A program made the position numbers and the translations under genes. 64,000 bases of DNA, from contig JAXGGA010004718.1 of the NCBI GenBank assembly GCA_038373865.1, positions 1 through 64,000 on the forward strand, in the 5' to 3' direction. Source of the DNA: Uloborus plumipes (lineage: Eukaryota > Arthropoda > Arachnida > Araneae > Uloboridae). Each line of letters starts with the position of its first letter. The first letter of the stretch is position 1. The notes beneath the pieces are model-generated. The model made no database searches. It saw only the letters and a list, made by a program, of their open reading frames with translations, and was not told where the DNA came from. Of the stretch, positions 46,618-59,060 are shown piece by piece.

Positions 46618-48572
46618 TTTCTCAAAAAATGAGATGTTTCATTTACATTGGAACCTTAGTTTTAAAAATCTGCAGTTCGTTTTGCCATTTCTATAATAAT
46701 AGAACAAAAATATTCACTAGTTCATTCAGCCCGTCACAAGAAGTTGACTTTGGGTGTCTCTCACGTGACGAAGGCAAAAACATGTGTTTTTGGCTATCTT
46801 GGTAGCCATTTTTCTCATAAAGGGGAAGCAGTAGAAACTTTAATTTTTTTTTTTAAAACAAGCCACTGATATGTTAGCTATTCACAGAAAAAGAGTTTAC
46901 TTTTGGTTATTTCTTCCATTAAGAGATATCCTGCTGACAGTATATGCATGTTTTTCGCGACGACCATATGCTTTTGTTCCCCCTCTCATGGACTTAAAAT
47001 TAATTAAACCAAAAAATAATGATATATTTATTAATAGCTGTATTATCTACCCAATATGTCATGAAATTTAATTTATTAAATCATTGAACAATAAATTAGA
47101 TAATTGATGAAAACAAGAAATAGTATTTCTCTGATGCCTGAGCATTATGCATTCATAATTATAAAGCACTAAATACTTTCTTGAGAAATTAATTAACATA
47201 AAGGAGCTCTAAATATTTATATTATAAGCAATACCCAATCTTGTGATTGGGATATTCCTGTTTTTAATTGCAGAATTTCTTGAATATCACATGAATATCA
47301 GGAAAAGAAATGAGGTCTTTTCGTTTGATGTAGGATATTTTATGACAAATTTCATTTGATGGGCTACTAACTGAGCATGGTGATAAAGAGCTATTAATTT
47401 CAGCATCGAATTCCATTTTACCTTATTAACAGTTAAATACTTACAAAATAATTAAATAAATAATTTAATATAAAGCCATGCTTGAAGAATTAAAATTAGT
47501 GCAACTAATTTATTCCCATATTGATCTTTACAAAACTGACATGTGTTGAGCACTGATAAGAACTGACAAGAATAAGTTTACTCACTAAAATACTAGTTCA
47601 CAGATACTATAAAGCGGTCAGAGGAAGTGGGCTCGATTTCCACCGCATCTTGGGTGTCCTTTCCTTCCATTGTATTGTAAAATCTTTCCTATATTTGTCC
47701 GGAGGCAAAAAGTCAGGGACGGATACGAGGGAGGGGGGGAAGCTTACCACTGGTAAATTTTCAACTTTGAAGTTCAAAAAAGGCATTTTTAGACCATCTT
47801 TAATGCTAGCAAATTTGTAAACCAAGATGTGTAGTGAAGGATACGTAGCAAAATAAATCGTCCTTCTCTTGAAACATTTTTAGATCAGCCCTTGCGCAAA
47901 GTGTCCGCGGTATTAACATGTAAAGAGAAAGAATGTGCCGTGAGAAACTTCTTATTCTTCAAATGGTGCCAAGAATAGGAAAGTTAGGGAACTGCTCTAT
48001 ATTATCTATCATATATTTAGAAAATTACCTATCTAAAACACACAGAGAGAGAGAGAGAAAAAAAAAAAAACATCTTTGCAACATTTATTTTTATTGTTAA
48101 TCTCTTATTCGCTCATAATGCCAACAAACACAACGTCAGTTTACGACATTACTGTCAAGTAGCCAGACTTTTTTTTTTTTTTGTCTACATTCCTGCATTA
48201 GATTCAAAGGATAAAAAAACCCACCACCAACGGCGACACTCGTCACCTCTTAAATGCCTCTTAACTCCTTCCACTCCTTCCAGGTTCCCACGACCCTCGT
48301 CCGTTCCCCAGACATCCCGAAGACGTCCACGGGACGTTCGTGAAGTGCACGTGGACGCGGATCGGCCCTTGGCCCTTCGCGAGGGAAGGGCGCCCTCGCG
48401 TTCGCCCACTCGCGTCGCCCCAACCCTTTCCCGAAGGAGGAAATAGGCCTTTTTTTACTTTCTAATTCCCCGACGTGTGTCACTCTTTGTCGAAGGTGGT
48501 GTCGAGGAAAGAGACAGAATTGTCTTTGGACAGTGGCATAGGGTTGAGGGGGAAAGCGAAATGTCATGCATA
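46618..48572. other. Unannotated DNA with a GC-rich island
   Basis: Positions 48240-48560 are strikingly rich in G+C for this window and hold overlapping minus-strand frames of up to 126 codons. No domain is recognised. The island could be conserved regulatory DNA or an old repeat. A GA-rich microsatellite and poly-A lie at 48044-48070. Confidence 0.45.
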
Positions 48573-49078
48573 TTAACCCATTTATGCCCAGTGTCCTGAA
48601 AACGGGACGCTTGTTAGTTACTGCATACAAAAACCTGTAATGAGTATATCATTTTACTAAAGCTGTTTTTCACAAGTTAAATAGTCCTTCTTCTTGAGAA
48701 AACCAGTTAGAGCCACTATTTGGACATCAGAGTTTATTTATTGACAGCTATTTTCAGACAAATCAGTCAAGCAACGATCCAGCATTTTTGCGACTTTTTT
48801 TTCATTAAATCAAACTATTTTAAAATGATTTGCTTAAAATTGATCACAGATGCCTTCTATAATGTTACTTTGCAAAAGTAAAGTCAAGTAAGGTCGTATT
48901 TTGCTCACATATCTACAAAATATCCCATAAACAGGACGTTAAATAACTTAATAAATAAATATGGCAACGGCGAACTATTTTACGCCTAAAATGTATGTAA
49001 ACCATTCCAAGTAAGAGTTTTAAGCAGATAAAAATTGAAAAAAATTGTTGAAAACAAACTTGGGTATAAATGGGTTAA
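48573..49078. mobile_element. piggyBac-type MITE, TTAA-flanked
   Basis: It starts TTAACCCATTTATGCCCAG and ends TGGGTATAAATGGGTTAA, giving good inverted ends with TTAA on both sides. GTGTCCTGAAAACGGGACG near the left end forms a small hairpin, and other family members have a comparable GGAC hairpin. The interior is AT-rich and non-coding. Related elements are at 52420-52947 and 55643-56138. Confidence 0.9.
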
Positions 49079-50799
49079 CTCATGAAAGAAGGTTAATTAT
49101 TTCTTAGAAATTGTACAATAAACAGAGATAAGTCAGAAATAAATTAGTAATTTTAATATTAAATTTAAAAATACAAAGTTTGAAGATAAAATTACTACAG
49201 ATTACCCCTGCTCGAGTGGCGGGGGGAGGGGGGGGGGACCGAGGAGCGAGGGGTTGGCAGGCTCTTTCTACGGGTGCCAGACAAGGGGGCGACATTTGGG
49301 CTGATAAAAAAGTTAGGTAAGAAGAAAGAATTATAGCAAAAAAAAAAAAAAAAACTCGTAAAAATAAGAGCTTGAGGGGAAAATGACGGGCGCTGGTCAA
49401 TTGCTGCTCCCCTGATTTTGAGAAATCAATGGATTTGCATGTCAGTAGATGTGGTTTTAGCCCCTTTTTCTGCAATTTATATTGAGTCCCCCCTCCCTTC
49501 ACTTTGAAAAATTTAAAAGTTGGAAATGACTTGCCTGACGTGAAGTTATGTTTGATGAACGACATTATTTGAACTCAACAACTGGTTTAAACAACATTAG
49601 TTTACAATGTGTTACCTCCATTAGCGTAGCCAAGAAAAAAATTTTCTTCGGGGGCTGTTGAGAATTTTTTTGAGGGGGATAAGATTAATTTTATTTCCTT
49701 TCTATGGTCAAGAAAAAAGATATTGAGTGCAGGGTTGGGTATTTCCCTCACATCTCCCTATGAAATCCCCCCCTGCCTTGTGTCCCCCCTCCAAAAAGCC
49801 CCCTCAATAGCTATCGGGCACCTATTAGAAATGCATCTGTCCCTCGTCCCCCCTAAAAAAAAGAACTCAGGAAAATACCTTTAAAAATATTAATGGCGCA
49901 TTCTGCTCCCATGCGTTCTAAATTTTTTTTATGAATGGATAATTTAACTAATTACGGATCAAAATAGATTCGGGAATACTTTTCAAAATTTTAAAATCTG
50001 TAAAATTAATAAATTTGACTTAATAAATGAGATTTCTCTAAACGACGGTGCTTAAATCGTGTTCCATTATTTCTTCATTTTTATAGTAAACTACATATTT
50101 TTTGCAGTAAATTTCTGCGAAATGTTTTCAAAAGTTGAGAAATAAAAATAGTAAAAGTAATCGTTTCCTTGATCTCCGAAAGATGGCAGCATGAACGTCC
50201 TCTTTTTTTTTCTCCCATCATTGTCAACATTCCGATTCGAGCATTTGTCACGCGGCGGAAGTGGTTCATTCTGTGAATGAGCGGGTTGTGGTGAACTTCG
50301 CGCCGCGTGGAGAAAAAACTACTATAAAAAGCTGCTTGCCGAAGATGGACTAACCAAGTTTTACCGATTTGCTATTTGCTTTGGGAACTAACTATACCGA
50401 TCGGTATGTATGATCTTCCTCCGTATCATGTCTGTCTGAAAATTATATAGTATCAGCAAAATATAATGAGCAGCCATTTTATTTAATTGGAGCTAATACA
50501 CAACGCGTCTGTTACTCAAATGCTAATTCATGTTTTGATTGTTGTCATTTGTTGAGCTTAACAACTTACCTATACCACGCCTCCTGCGCAGTATTTGTCG
50601 TCTTGTCCGTAAATTTAAGGGGCGCTTTCAATGGAATTTATTATTATTTTTTTTTATATTTTTATGTAATGAATGCACTTGTCAAACCTTTCTTCAAATG
50701 GTTACTTTATTGCAGTTATTTTTCAAATACAATGGCTGATTGAAAATTTTATTGTTGTCATTTTTTTAGTTATATTATACTCAAAGAAAGTATGCCCTG
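49079..50799. other. Unannotated DNA with G-rich and C-rich tracts
   Basis: Low-complexity G/C tracts at about 49219-49238 and 49780-49855. 49622-49690 begins TTAGCGTAGCCAAG and looks like a decayed end of the GCGTAGC family seen at 14039. No gene is supported; the 153-codon minus frame at 49104-49565 is low-complexity. Confidence 0.5.
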
Positions 50800-50961
50800 C
50801 AGTGGCGGATTTGCCATGTCGCAATTGCATCCCACAACCATAAAAGCCCTGAAGGGCACTAAAAATGCACATGATAAATGTTTTTCTTGATTCTTTGATG
50901 CATCAAGATGCCTCGAAAAAAGTAGCTGCGACGAGCTCCCATACCTGTAAATCCGCCATTG
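50800..50961. mobile_element. Short MITE with CAGTGGCGGATTT ends
   Basis: The left CAGTGGCGGATTTGC and right GTAAATCCGCCATTG are near-exact inverted ends of a 162-base non-coding element. No clear target duplication was found. The terminus style is hAT-like. Confidence 0.75.
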
Positions 50962-52419
50962 TGCACTATGACTTTTTTAAAGTGTAATTGTTAACAGTGG
51001 TGAGTGGACCCCGAGTTAGCACTGTGGTATTTTCATAAGTGGTGTCACACTTTTTTCGAAATGTTTGACCCCCCCCCCCCCCCCCACCTTGTCACAATGT
51101 CACTCTTCAAGTTATCCCCTCCCCGTGTCATAGGCAGATCGGCATTTGGGGAATCGGAAGGTGTCAGTTGCCCCTCCGATTATGGTAAATTAATATGTTT
51201 ATACGCAAGTGGGCGTGGATGTTGCTGACAGCTTTTAGTTATATTGATCAAAAACAATTTGCCCCCCCTCCCCCCAACCTTCTGGAAAAATTCGAAATAA
51301 CGGGCCTAGTCACAAGTCACTTCTTGTTACCCCCTCCCGCCCCATTGTCCCATACTGTCAAAATCATAATTTCAACCCCCCCCCCCCACCTCAAAAGTGT
51401 GACATTATTTGGGAACGCCTTTTATGTTCAGGGCCCTACTTTAGGATATTTTAGCTTTTATGGAGTAATCAAATCATATGAATTTGATTCATTAAATTTT
51501 GTTGTCACTTGTTGTTTTTGTATTTTTAATAATTGAGGAATATTCTGAATTAGCTTTACCCAACTTTTTTGTGATTATATTCATGCGTATATAAATGCCG
51601 CCATTGCAACATTTAGCGGGAAAGGGGGTGGGAACAAAGAGTATCAGGGCTTAGTCTATATTAAAAAAATAATAATAGTTGCACTCGAATGTGGATGTAT
51701 TATATTGCTTATTTTTCGGACCAGAATGTCAACAGAAACACACAATATTTGTGTTGTGATTCCAGTATTCAGAGTGTTGTTTTAAAGTTTAATTTTTTTA
51801 ATATGTTCATTTATTTATTTCTTTACACAAGTCTTGATCGGATATTCTAGGGTTTACTACACTGTCTTTAATATAACTCCATATGAATTCATGCGCGTAC
51901 ATTTCGCGTTGTGACTTTGAATTTAGAAACATCTCTTGGATCCATCCGTGGGCAAACATTTCCTGTTTGTTTTAAAAATTTGATTCATTCAAATTCAAAT
52001 ATCAGAGTCTTTCAGGGAATTAGTGATAGAAAAAACGAACGCTTGTTAAAATTTGCACTCCCGACTTTCGCTCCAAGAAGTAACGGCCTCTGACCCAAAC
52101 TTTTTTGTTCCTCTCCTACCCCTTATTTTTTATCAAACAGGAAACATACTATACTTTTACTGTTTATTAATCTATGGTACTTCCCGAAATTTCCGGTGGA
52201 TCACTAGCAAAAGACGAAAATTACAAATTTTATGTGGCCCACGGGCTGCCGAGAGCTAAGGCCCTTGACAGTTTGGTCGCCGGGTCCCCCTCCCCCCATG
52301 AAACATGCACTAAAATTAAAACATTTCTGATACTGAACCGGCCCCCTAAAAAGAACCCTAGTTTCCGACTAGGCTGACATGGCCTCTCGTCGCCCTTGTC
52401 AAAGTTTTATCTTTAAACT
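50962..52419. other. AT-rich DNA with a C-rich old repeat
   Basis: About 51030-51430 shares GTGTCACACTT, CCTTGTCACAA and TTATCCCCTCC with 24460-24670 and has several C runs. It is probably an old interspersed repeat. No gene is supported. Confidence 0.5.
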
Positions 52420-52947
52420 TTAACCCATTAACGCCTGACATTTTTTCCTCAAAGATATTTTGTATACTGGTTACAAATAGTGTTTAATGGACAGGAAAAG
52501 TAATGAAAAAAATATCATGTAAAAAATTATTTTGTTATTCAAAAAAGAAAAATTGTACCTAAAAAGGAACGCTATGCACAAGGAGGTACATACATTTTTT
52601 ACTATTTTTTTTCTTCTGCCAACGATATAATATTTAAAAAGACATTTTATAAGAAAAAATAAAAGCAGCGATTAACATAAACTGGGAAGCTGGGAATAAT
52701 TTTAAAAAGTTAGCTTTTTGTTCTTGAGATGTGAACGATGTAATTCTTGATAAAGATCATAATAAAACGGCTACAGGATACACTTTTCAATAGTTATGTG
52801 CTGCAATCTGTTAATAATGAATTGAAACAATATCAAAGTAATAATTGAATTGAACACTATTATTTGGTTAAAAAGTCCATTTTTGGAACATTCAGACACT
52901 CTTTTTGGACCGTCCCTACACAGGGACGATAGGCATTAATGGGTTAA
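52420..52947. mobile_element. piggyBac-type MITE, TTAA-flanked
   Basis: It starts TTAACCCATTAACGCCTG and ends AGGCATTAATGGGTTAA, so the ends are inverted copies with TTAA at each side. Near the right end GACCGTCCCTACACAGGGACG forms a stem. It is clearly homologous along its length to 55643-56138 (shared AAAGATATTTTGTATACT and TTAATGGACAGG). Confidence 0.93.
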
Positions 52948-53985
52948 TATTTGCTGTCTCTCATTGTTTTTCAACTTTCCACGGTCCTTTTCAGTCTTCA
53001 TTCGTTCCACTGGAAGCAAAACATCGCCCCATTAAGTAATTCGCTTCACTTGTATAATCTTGGGTGCCCCTCATAAAAACGTAGTATTAATTTTTTTCCT
53101 TGCACTGAATTTTTTAGAGAATTTAACAATCTTTATGAATACTTTACCTGAAATGTCTGGTACTTTTTTTTTTGAAGAAAATTAGATCCCTCATCTCCAA
53201 ATGCAAAGTTTATGAACTTTTTAATTTGTGTTGTACTACGAAAAAGAAATGAAAGGGAAAAAATAGCTAAAAAAACTTTTATTTCAACTTAACTTGAATC
53301 TCCGTATTTAATTTTAAACGATTCATTTCGCCGTTTCGTAGCTCCTTCTCTTGTATTATTTATGGAATTGAATGTGGTTTCACTTTATGAATGAAACATC
53401 TATGACGAAATCCGGGAAGTGTTGCTTTTTGTTTACCAACTGTATGGAGGAAAATGCAAATGGTTTTATGAAAAGCAAAAAATGTATCATTAGTGAGTAT
53501 TTTATTGGAAAGAATGCCTCATAATATGCAACTTCTACAAAATGATTCTTTTATACATGATTGTTAATTTTGTCAGAGCTTCACTGCCGGTCGCAGTTAT
53601 TACTGGATAGAAATTACGACATTTGCGTATTTTTATTTAACACGATTCGTGTCATGATTCGAAAATAAGCAATAAGAGTGAGATGCCTATTCGATTTCTT
53701 CCAAAAAAAATTTTTTTTTTCTTTCTTTCCTGTCTTCTCTCATTTATTTATTTTTTCTTTACGGAATGTAGGTGGTGGAAGTCTGTAGACCATTGTAACG
53801 TTCGCTCTCATATTACAAGTATATTCCTGAAAACTGAATGCGAAAAGAAGGGATAGGGGATGGCAAAAAAAAAAAAAGATGCACACAAAGGGAGCAGAAA
53901 CGTTCCTTCGTTGTTCTGTGAACCACATGGAGACTGTCAAAAAGAGACAAATGTTTAATTCCTGCTTATTATTATTTTTTTCAAG
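52948..53985. other. Unannotated AT-rich DNA
   Basis: Poly-A/T tracts near 53163-53174, 53704-53720 and 53863-53877. No element or gene is recognised. Confidence 0.5.
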
Positions 53986-53987
53986 TA

Positions 53988-54162
53988 CTGTCGTCGCCGC
54001 TTAATCGGGTAACGGATAAACGAATACCCCGCTTATACGAATAAAATATCTCGGAACCGATGCCATAGACGTAATGTTAAAGATCCCCGCTTAATCAAAT
54101 ACCCCGTTTAATCGAATAATATTTCTTGGAACCGACACTATTCGTTTAAGCGGGGCCGACAG
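53988..54162. mobile_element. Pogo-like MITE, CTGTCG ends
   Basis: This is a sister of the 43912 element. It starts CTGTCGTCGCCGCTTAATCG and ends TTTAAGCGGGGCCGACAG, with TA at 53986-53987 and 54163-54164. It is 18 bases longer than the sister copy because it keeps an additional CCCCGTTTAATCGAATA-type unit. Confidence 0.9.
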
Positions 54163-54164
54163 TA

Positions 54165-55642
54165 TTAATATATTTTCTTCAATATATTCTATTTCTGGAA
54201 TGTCTTTTGGAAGCTTATAGAATCATATGGTGTAATGAATAGCAAGAAAATATTTAAACATCATTGCTTTGATCGCATTGTAAATTATTGAAGTAACTAG
54301 TGTTGCCTTGTTCCTGTGACGTAGCTTTATTCCGGATTAAGTGAGTCGTACTAGTATTTCATTTTTTCGTCAGTATTCCTTTTACTGAATGAAGTCTTCC
54401 GCCGGAAAAATTACAACGCAAATGTTATGTATGGTTATTCTTCGCAAATAGCTATTTGGAATGGTTCTTTTTCTGAAAAAGTTCTTATAGGATTGTTTTC
54501 TCCTCTTAATTCTGTACCGCAGAGCCAGACTGATGCAGGTCTAAAAGTGGCGATTTTCATGTTATTTCTGCATTGTATTTAGAATCCTAACTCTGCATTC
54601 AGCCATAACAACGCAATGAAAAAATACTTAAAAATTAGTTACCGATGTTTTAAGAGCGCGAGTCCTAACCTTTGTTGTCCAACCAGTCAAAAGTTTTTAC
54701 GCTCTCCTGAAAAGTAGGGAAAATGTGACTTGCATTCGTACTTTGAGGCGATGTACAGAACATAAATAATGACAACAATAACCAAAATCCAAGTTCTTTT
54801 GAAAACGGACGAGATGAAGTTTTCTTAGCCTGATGACTATGCACCTGTTCTGTGGCTGTCTTAATTCTACAGGCAAGTACACTTTTCAGGGTTTTAGAAC
54901 CTGGATCAGTTTTACCTCAAACTAATTATGCATAGATTTTCTTTAATACGCGGAAAATTATTTTTACCTTTCCCATTCAGTTCCGTTGAATCTCCATCTT
55001 AAGAAACTTAGCTGTGCAGTGAGTCAGATTAACTCTCTCTTCTACTGTTGATGCAGGAAAGCACTTGAAAACTTCTTGAGGTGCATCAATTCACATCCAC
55101 AGAAGATTGTTACACATCGGCATTGGGTGTGCGAATGAAACAACTGACTCAGTCCTTGAGTCACTTATGTCGCTATTCGATAAATGTCACTCCGTTTTAA
55201 TAAAAAGAAAAAGAAACTTAATTCTTTTTTTTTCTTCTCGCCATGGTGTTTGAATAACGTCGTGTCGTGGGCGGGTCACGGTTACGAAGAACGACAGTCG
55301 GCCTTATGAAAATGAGGTTTTGAGGTACTTTAATTAATTTGCTCTCCGCATCCACCCTGATTGCAGCACTTTTTTTTGGACCTCGCCTTTGGCTCGAGAT
55401 AAGCCCGGAAAGACTGGCCGTTGAGAGTTTGAGGATTTTATTTGAGGTGCTCGGACCTCACGCATTGCCGGAAAGGACTCAACGAATTCCAAATGACTCA
55501 TATACGGGATAGACACTATGGCACGGCAGAAATGGCGGGAATTTAGTAAACGTAATGAAGGAATGATTTTGTATACCGTATAATCCTAAATAAGACCCGC
55601 CCCAGGAACTTGACCCGCACCCTTTCATGTTGAGGAACAATT
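54165..55642. other. Unannotated DNA
   Basis: Positions 55250-55520 are richer in G+C with no recognised repeat. Frames are 60-65 codons and unremarkable. No gene is supported. Confidence 0.45.
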
Positions 55643-56138
55643 TTAACCCATTAATGTCTGAAATTTTTTTTTCCAAAGATATTTTGTATACTAGTTACAA
55701 ACGGTGTTTAATGGACAGGGAAGTAATGAAAAAATATTATGTAAAAAATAATTGTTTTATTAAGAAAAAAAAATCGTCCCTCAAAAGTTACGATAGACCC
55801 CAGAGGGTGCATACTTTTTTTACTAAATTTTTTTCTGCCTACGATATAATATTTAAAGACATTTTTTAAAAAGAAATAAAATCAGCAATGAACATAAACT
55901 GGGAAGCTGGGAATAACTTTGAAAACTCAGCTTTTTTTCTTGAGATTGTGAGCAATGTAATTTTTATACAGAACACACTTTACAATGGTTATGTGCTGCA
56001 ATCTGTTAATAAAGAATTGAAAGAGTACCAAGGTACTAATTGAACACTATTATTTGGTTGAAATGGTCATTTTGGTGAAATTCAGACCCTTTTTTGGACC
56101 GTCCTTAAAAAAGGACGCAAGGCATTGATGACTTTTAA
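55643..56138. mobile_element. piggyBac-type MITE, right end decayed
   Basis: It starts TTAACCCATTAATGTCTG, and its body matches 52420-52947. The right end reads GCATTGATGACTTTTAA instead of GCATTAATGGGTTAA, so several bases have changed and the final TTAA may be fortuitous. The GGACCGTCCTTAAAAAAGGACG stem is retained. Confidence 0.85.
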
Positions 56139-56870
56139 AGGCTATTTCTTTATGTTTTCTAGTGTCGGCATAAAATCCAGACTGAATTTTATGGAGGTAT
56201 CTTAAGATGCCTTTTTCTCTTTGAGGGGAAGCTTTCGCTCTAAGGAGTCTTGAATGGATGGCACCCTTCTGAAAATTTCATCAAAAGGAGATTTTTAATA
56301 TGTAGTTTCTATGAGAAAAGTATGATAGAGTAACCGTGGAAACCTCATTTTAGTTGGGGGAGGGGGGGATATATGAGCCCCCCCTCCCTCTAAAATTTCG
56401 CATATCAGCTCCCCTGTCCTTGTATTATATTTTTTTACAAATCATTGCAATTTTATGAACGTTCTGAAGGTGTCACGAAATAACTGAGACTATTTGCGGA
56501 TTAGGCTCGTCATCTGAGAAGGGGGAGGGTGTTATTCGGCCCCTTCCACCAGTCTTTGAAGAATTAATGTTTTTACAGCGTGTTTTCTGAGGGTTTTTTT
56601 TTTTTTTTTTTTGCGTCAAATATGCATTTAGTAGACACACTACCCCCCCCCTCCCAGGAAAAAAATCCTAATGACGTGCTTCAGGCCGATTCAGTGGAGC
56701 GGTTTGCGACCCGCCCGCCATGAGCATAACCCTTTCTGGCATCGTTCACGTTACCGGAAGCCCTTTGTTAGCACGGTTTTGGAAGACGGTTCCAATTACA
56801 AGTTTTGATATAAAATATGCAGCATGATTTTGGTTTGTGCGCCTCCAGGCATTGAAATTATAGTTGAAGA
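56139..56870. other. Unannotated DNA with G/C tracts
   Basis: G- and C-rich tracts near 56355-56390, poly-T near 56593-56613, and a GC-richer patch at 56690-56770. No gene is supported. Confidence 0.5.
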
Positions 56871-58490
56871 ATTGAACCGTTTATTTCAAAAACAAGTCAA
56901 GAGAAAAGTTCAAGAATCCCTTTTTTACTCTTATTTAAAAAATCTTTATACATAAAAATGAAAGTATGTATTTTTGTATGTATGTCTTTTATAGACTCCC
57001 GTCGGATTTCGCTAAAAAATTCACAGTGTGTTTGTGTCCTCACTGGGCACATCAAGAGACCAATTAGAAAAAAAAAATCTGACAGGTAGTTCTTTTTTCA
57101 TTCCAATTTTAGTTGGAACTTCTACATAAAATCTCTAATTTTTCAAAGGCTTTCCTCCATTAAAATCATTATTTAGTGCTTCATCCCAACTCTCCCTCAA
57201 TATCTAATTTTGTGTTTGATATTTTCTTTGCTTCGCGTGTTTTCTGAAGCTTCTCTCAATTCAAATAGTTAAGAAATGTTTCTTTCGTGAGTATTCCACT
57301 CGCGAATATATGGGCGATTCTCTGTAAACTCGTCATTTTTCACACGAAATCTGTCCGGGCATGGTTTTTTGAAATGTCCGTATAATTTTAATACTATTGC
57401 TCAGAAAATGAATCTATTACTTTAGTTTGAAAGAGGGTCATTTGAAGCTTGTGTTTTTCTGATATTTAAATTGTGATAGGGGGTAAGTCCTCCGCATGGT
57501 ATATCTAGACAGGGGACTGTGCCAGGTGACTGTTTTTTTGCTCTTTGTTGCGTAATATCTGCAAAACTATTGGAACATAATTAGTTACGAGACTACCCAT
57601 AAATTTAGGCACAAATCGTGGACATAACTAATATGTTTCATAATTAAACTAATTGACATTAATAAAATCACTTCTCAAAGGACTGTTTTCGCAACGACCC
57701 TGATGCATACTTTCATCACAAATGTGGTTCTCAAATTAAACAAAGTATCGTTTCAACACCGTTCTCAGCAATTTCAGCAAATTCACACTGATTGCTTTAA
57801 ACTTCATGTCAAAAAGCATTGCAAGAGTAACAGATTTTTTCTACTGGAGCTTTGAATTTGTCTCGGGACTGTTTGAAAAATCTCCGGACAGAATTTACAT
57901 GACAACTTTAAGTTTTAGAAATACGTAATTAGACCTTATATCATGAAAAAAACATAGCTGCATTATTCTATTTTTAGATATTAATCGCCAAATTTATGTA
58001 GTGTTGATAGGATTTTTGGAATATTTATTACCTTGAAGTGTTAGACTATGGGATTGGGACAGCCAGGGGACTGTGTTTTTAGCCCTTAGATAATTTCTAG
58101 AAAAAAGAATTAAATTGTTATCGCTCCAAATACAATTGGGCCACAGAGTATTAATGCTTTACTTGTATTAAGAGTGATAATTACTTTATTACACTTTATT
58201 ATTTTCAAAATACTCGGTCCGGACAGCAAATTACCAGTTTACAGAGAATCGCCCATATAATACTGTTGGGGATTGGTTTTCGCATGTTGCATTTTAACCC
58301 GCGCGACGCCGAGCATATCCACTATTCTTCTATAAAGGGTTCAACGTTTTAAATTGAAATGTATACATATTTCGATGTAGTTCTGTCGTTAAAAAGTGTT
58401 GTAGTAGCAATTGGTTAGTTTAATGTGGTGCCATAAATGTTTTCTCAAAATTAGAAATTTTGTCTTTAGACCGGTTTTTGAAATAAACGC
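56871..58490 (+). repeat. Interspersed repeat split by a ~1.4-kb insertion
   Basis: The left piece (56871-56955) and right piece (about 58325-58490) align to consecutive parts of the uninterrupted copy at 5405-5645. The intervening DNA starts near TATACATAAAAATGAAAG and ends near GCGACGCCGAGCATATCC. The inserted class is unknown; it contains the TIR element at 57311-58255. Confidence 0.7.
57311..58255. mobile_element. TIR element with TGGGCGATTCTCTGTAAACT ends
   Basis: TGGGCGATTCTCTGTAAACT recurs exactly inverted at 58236-58255, and looser similarity continues to CTGTCCGG/CCGGACAG. TA flanks both sides (57309-57310 and 58256-58257). Internally, GGGGACTGTG(C/T) phrases repeat (57513, 58065). 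No transposase is recognised; a Tc1/mariner-like origin is possible. Confidence 0.8.
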
Positions 58491-58685
58491 TGTTCGTTGT
58501 GTCTAAAAAGTAATTGAGTATTTTTTTCTGTTTTGAATAGTGAAATTTGCTGGCTAACTTTGAGTGTTTCGTGACTGTTTAATAAAAGTCGGTTGAAAAC
58601 AATGTGCAGTAGCTTTGCTTAAGGCAAGGGTGACCATAAGCAAAACTTTAAGGGGGAGTTGACTCGGATATTTTCCTTGTGTATA

Positions 58686-58924
58686 AAGCAGTGAGTAACC
58701 GCCCCTAAGCAAGGGCTAAGGCAGAAACATGCAATACACCGCCAACTCGGCTATTTCGATCGATGGACAGCTGTTTTGAGCTTATTGTGCTCTCATCAGC
58801 ATGGAAAGAAGAGAGAATTTTTGCCTCCAACTCAACTACTGTCGTATTCCATGCTGATGAGAGCACAATAAGCTCGAAACAGCTGTCCATGAATCGTAAT
58901 AGCCGAGTTGGCGGTGTATTGCAT
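58686..58924. repeat. Hairpin repeat with 78-base arms
   Basis: The arms 58729-58806 and 58847-58924 are inverted copies, nearly perfect through ACAGCTGTTTTGAGCTTATT, separated by about 40 bases. A leader AAGCAGTGAGTAACCGCCCC precedes them. The truncated relative at 33124-33180 keeps the leader and the last bases of the right arm. A transcript would form a long stem-loop. Confidence 0.88.
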
Positions 58925-59060
58925 TTTCCTTGTGGTTTGCCATTATATTTTTCCCACGGAAAGCAATTTCAGTGCAGATCATCAAAGTTACTAAAATTTG
59001 ACGTTTTTAATATTTATTAATGGCTGATTGGTTGGTTGGTTTCGTGTCACAGATAGAAAA

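Noticed and set aside
48250..48630. 126-codon open frame on the - strand
   Set aside because: It lies in a GC-rich island where stops are scarce by composition; no domain or splice signals.
49104..49565. 153-codon open frame on the - strand
   Set aside because: It runs through poly-A and G-rich low-complexity tracts, giving runs of Phe and Pro; no domain seen.
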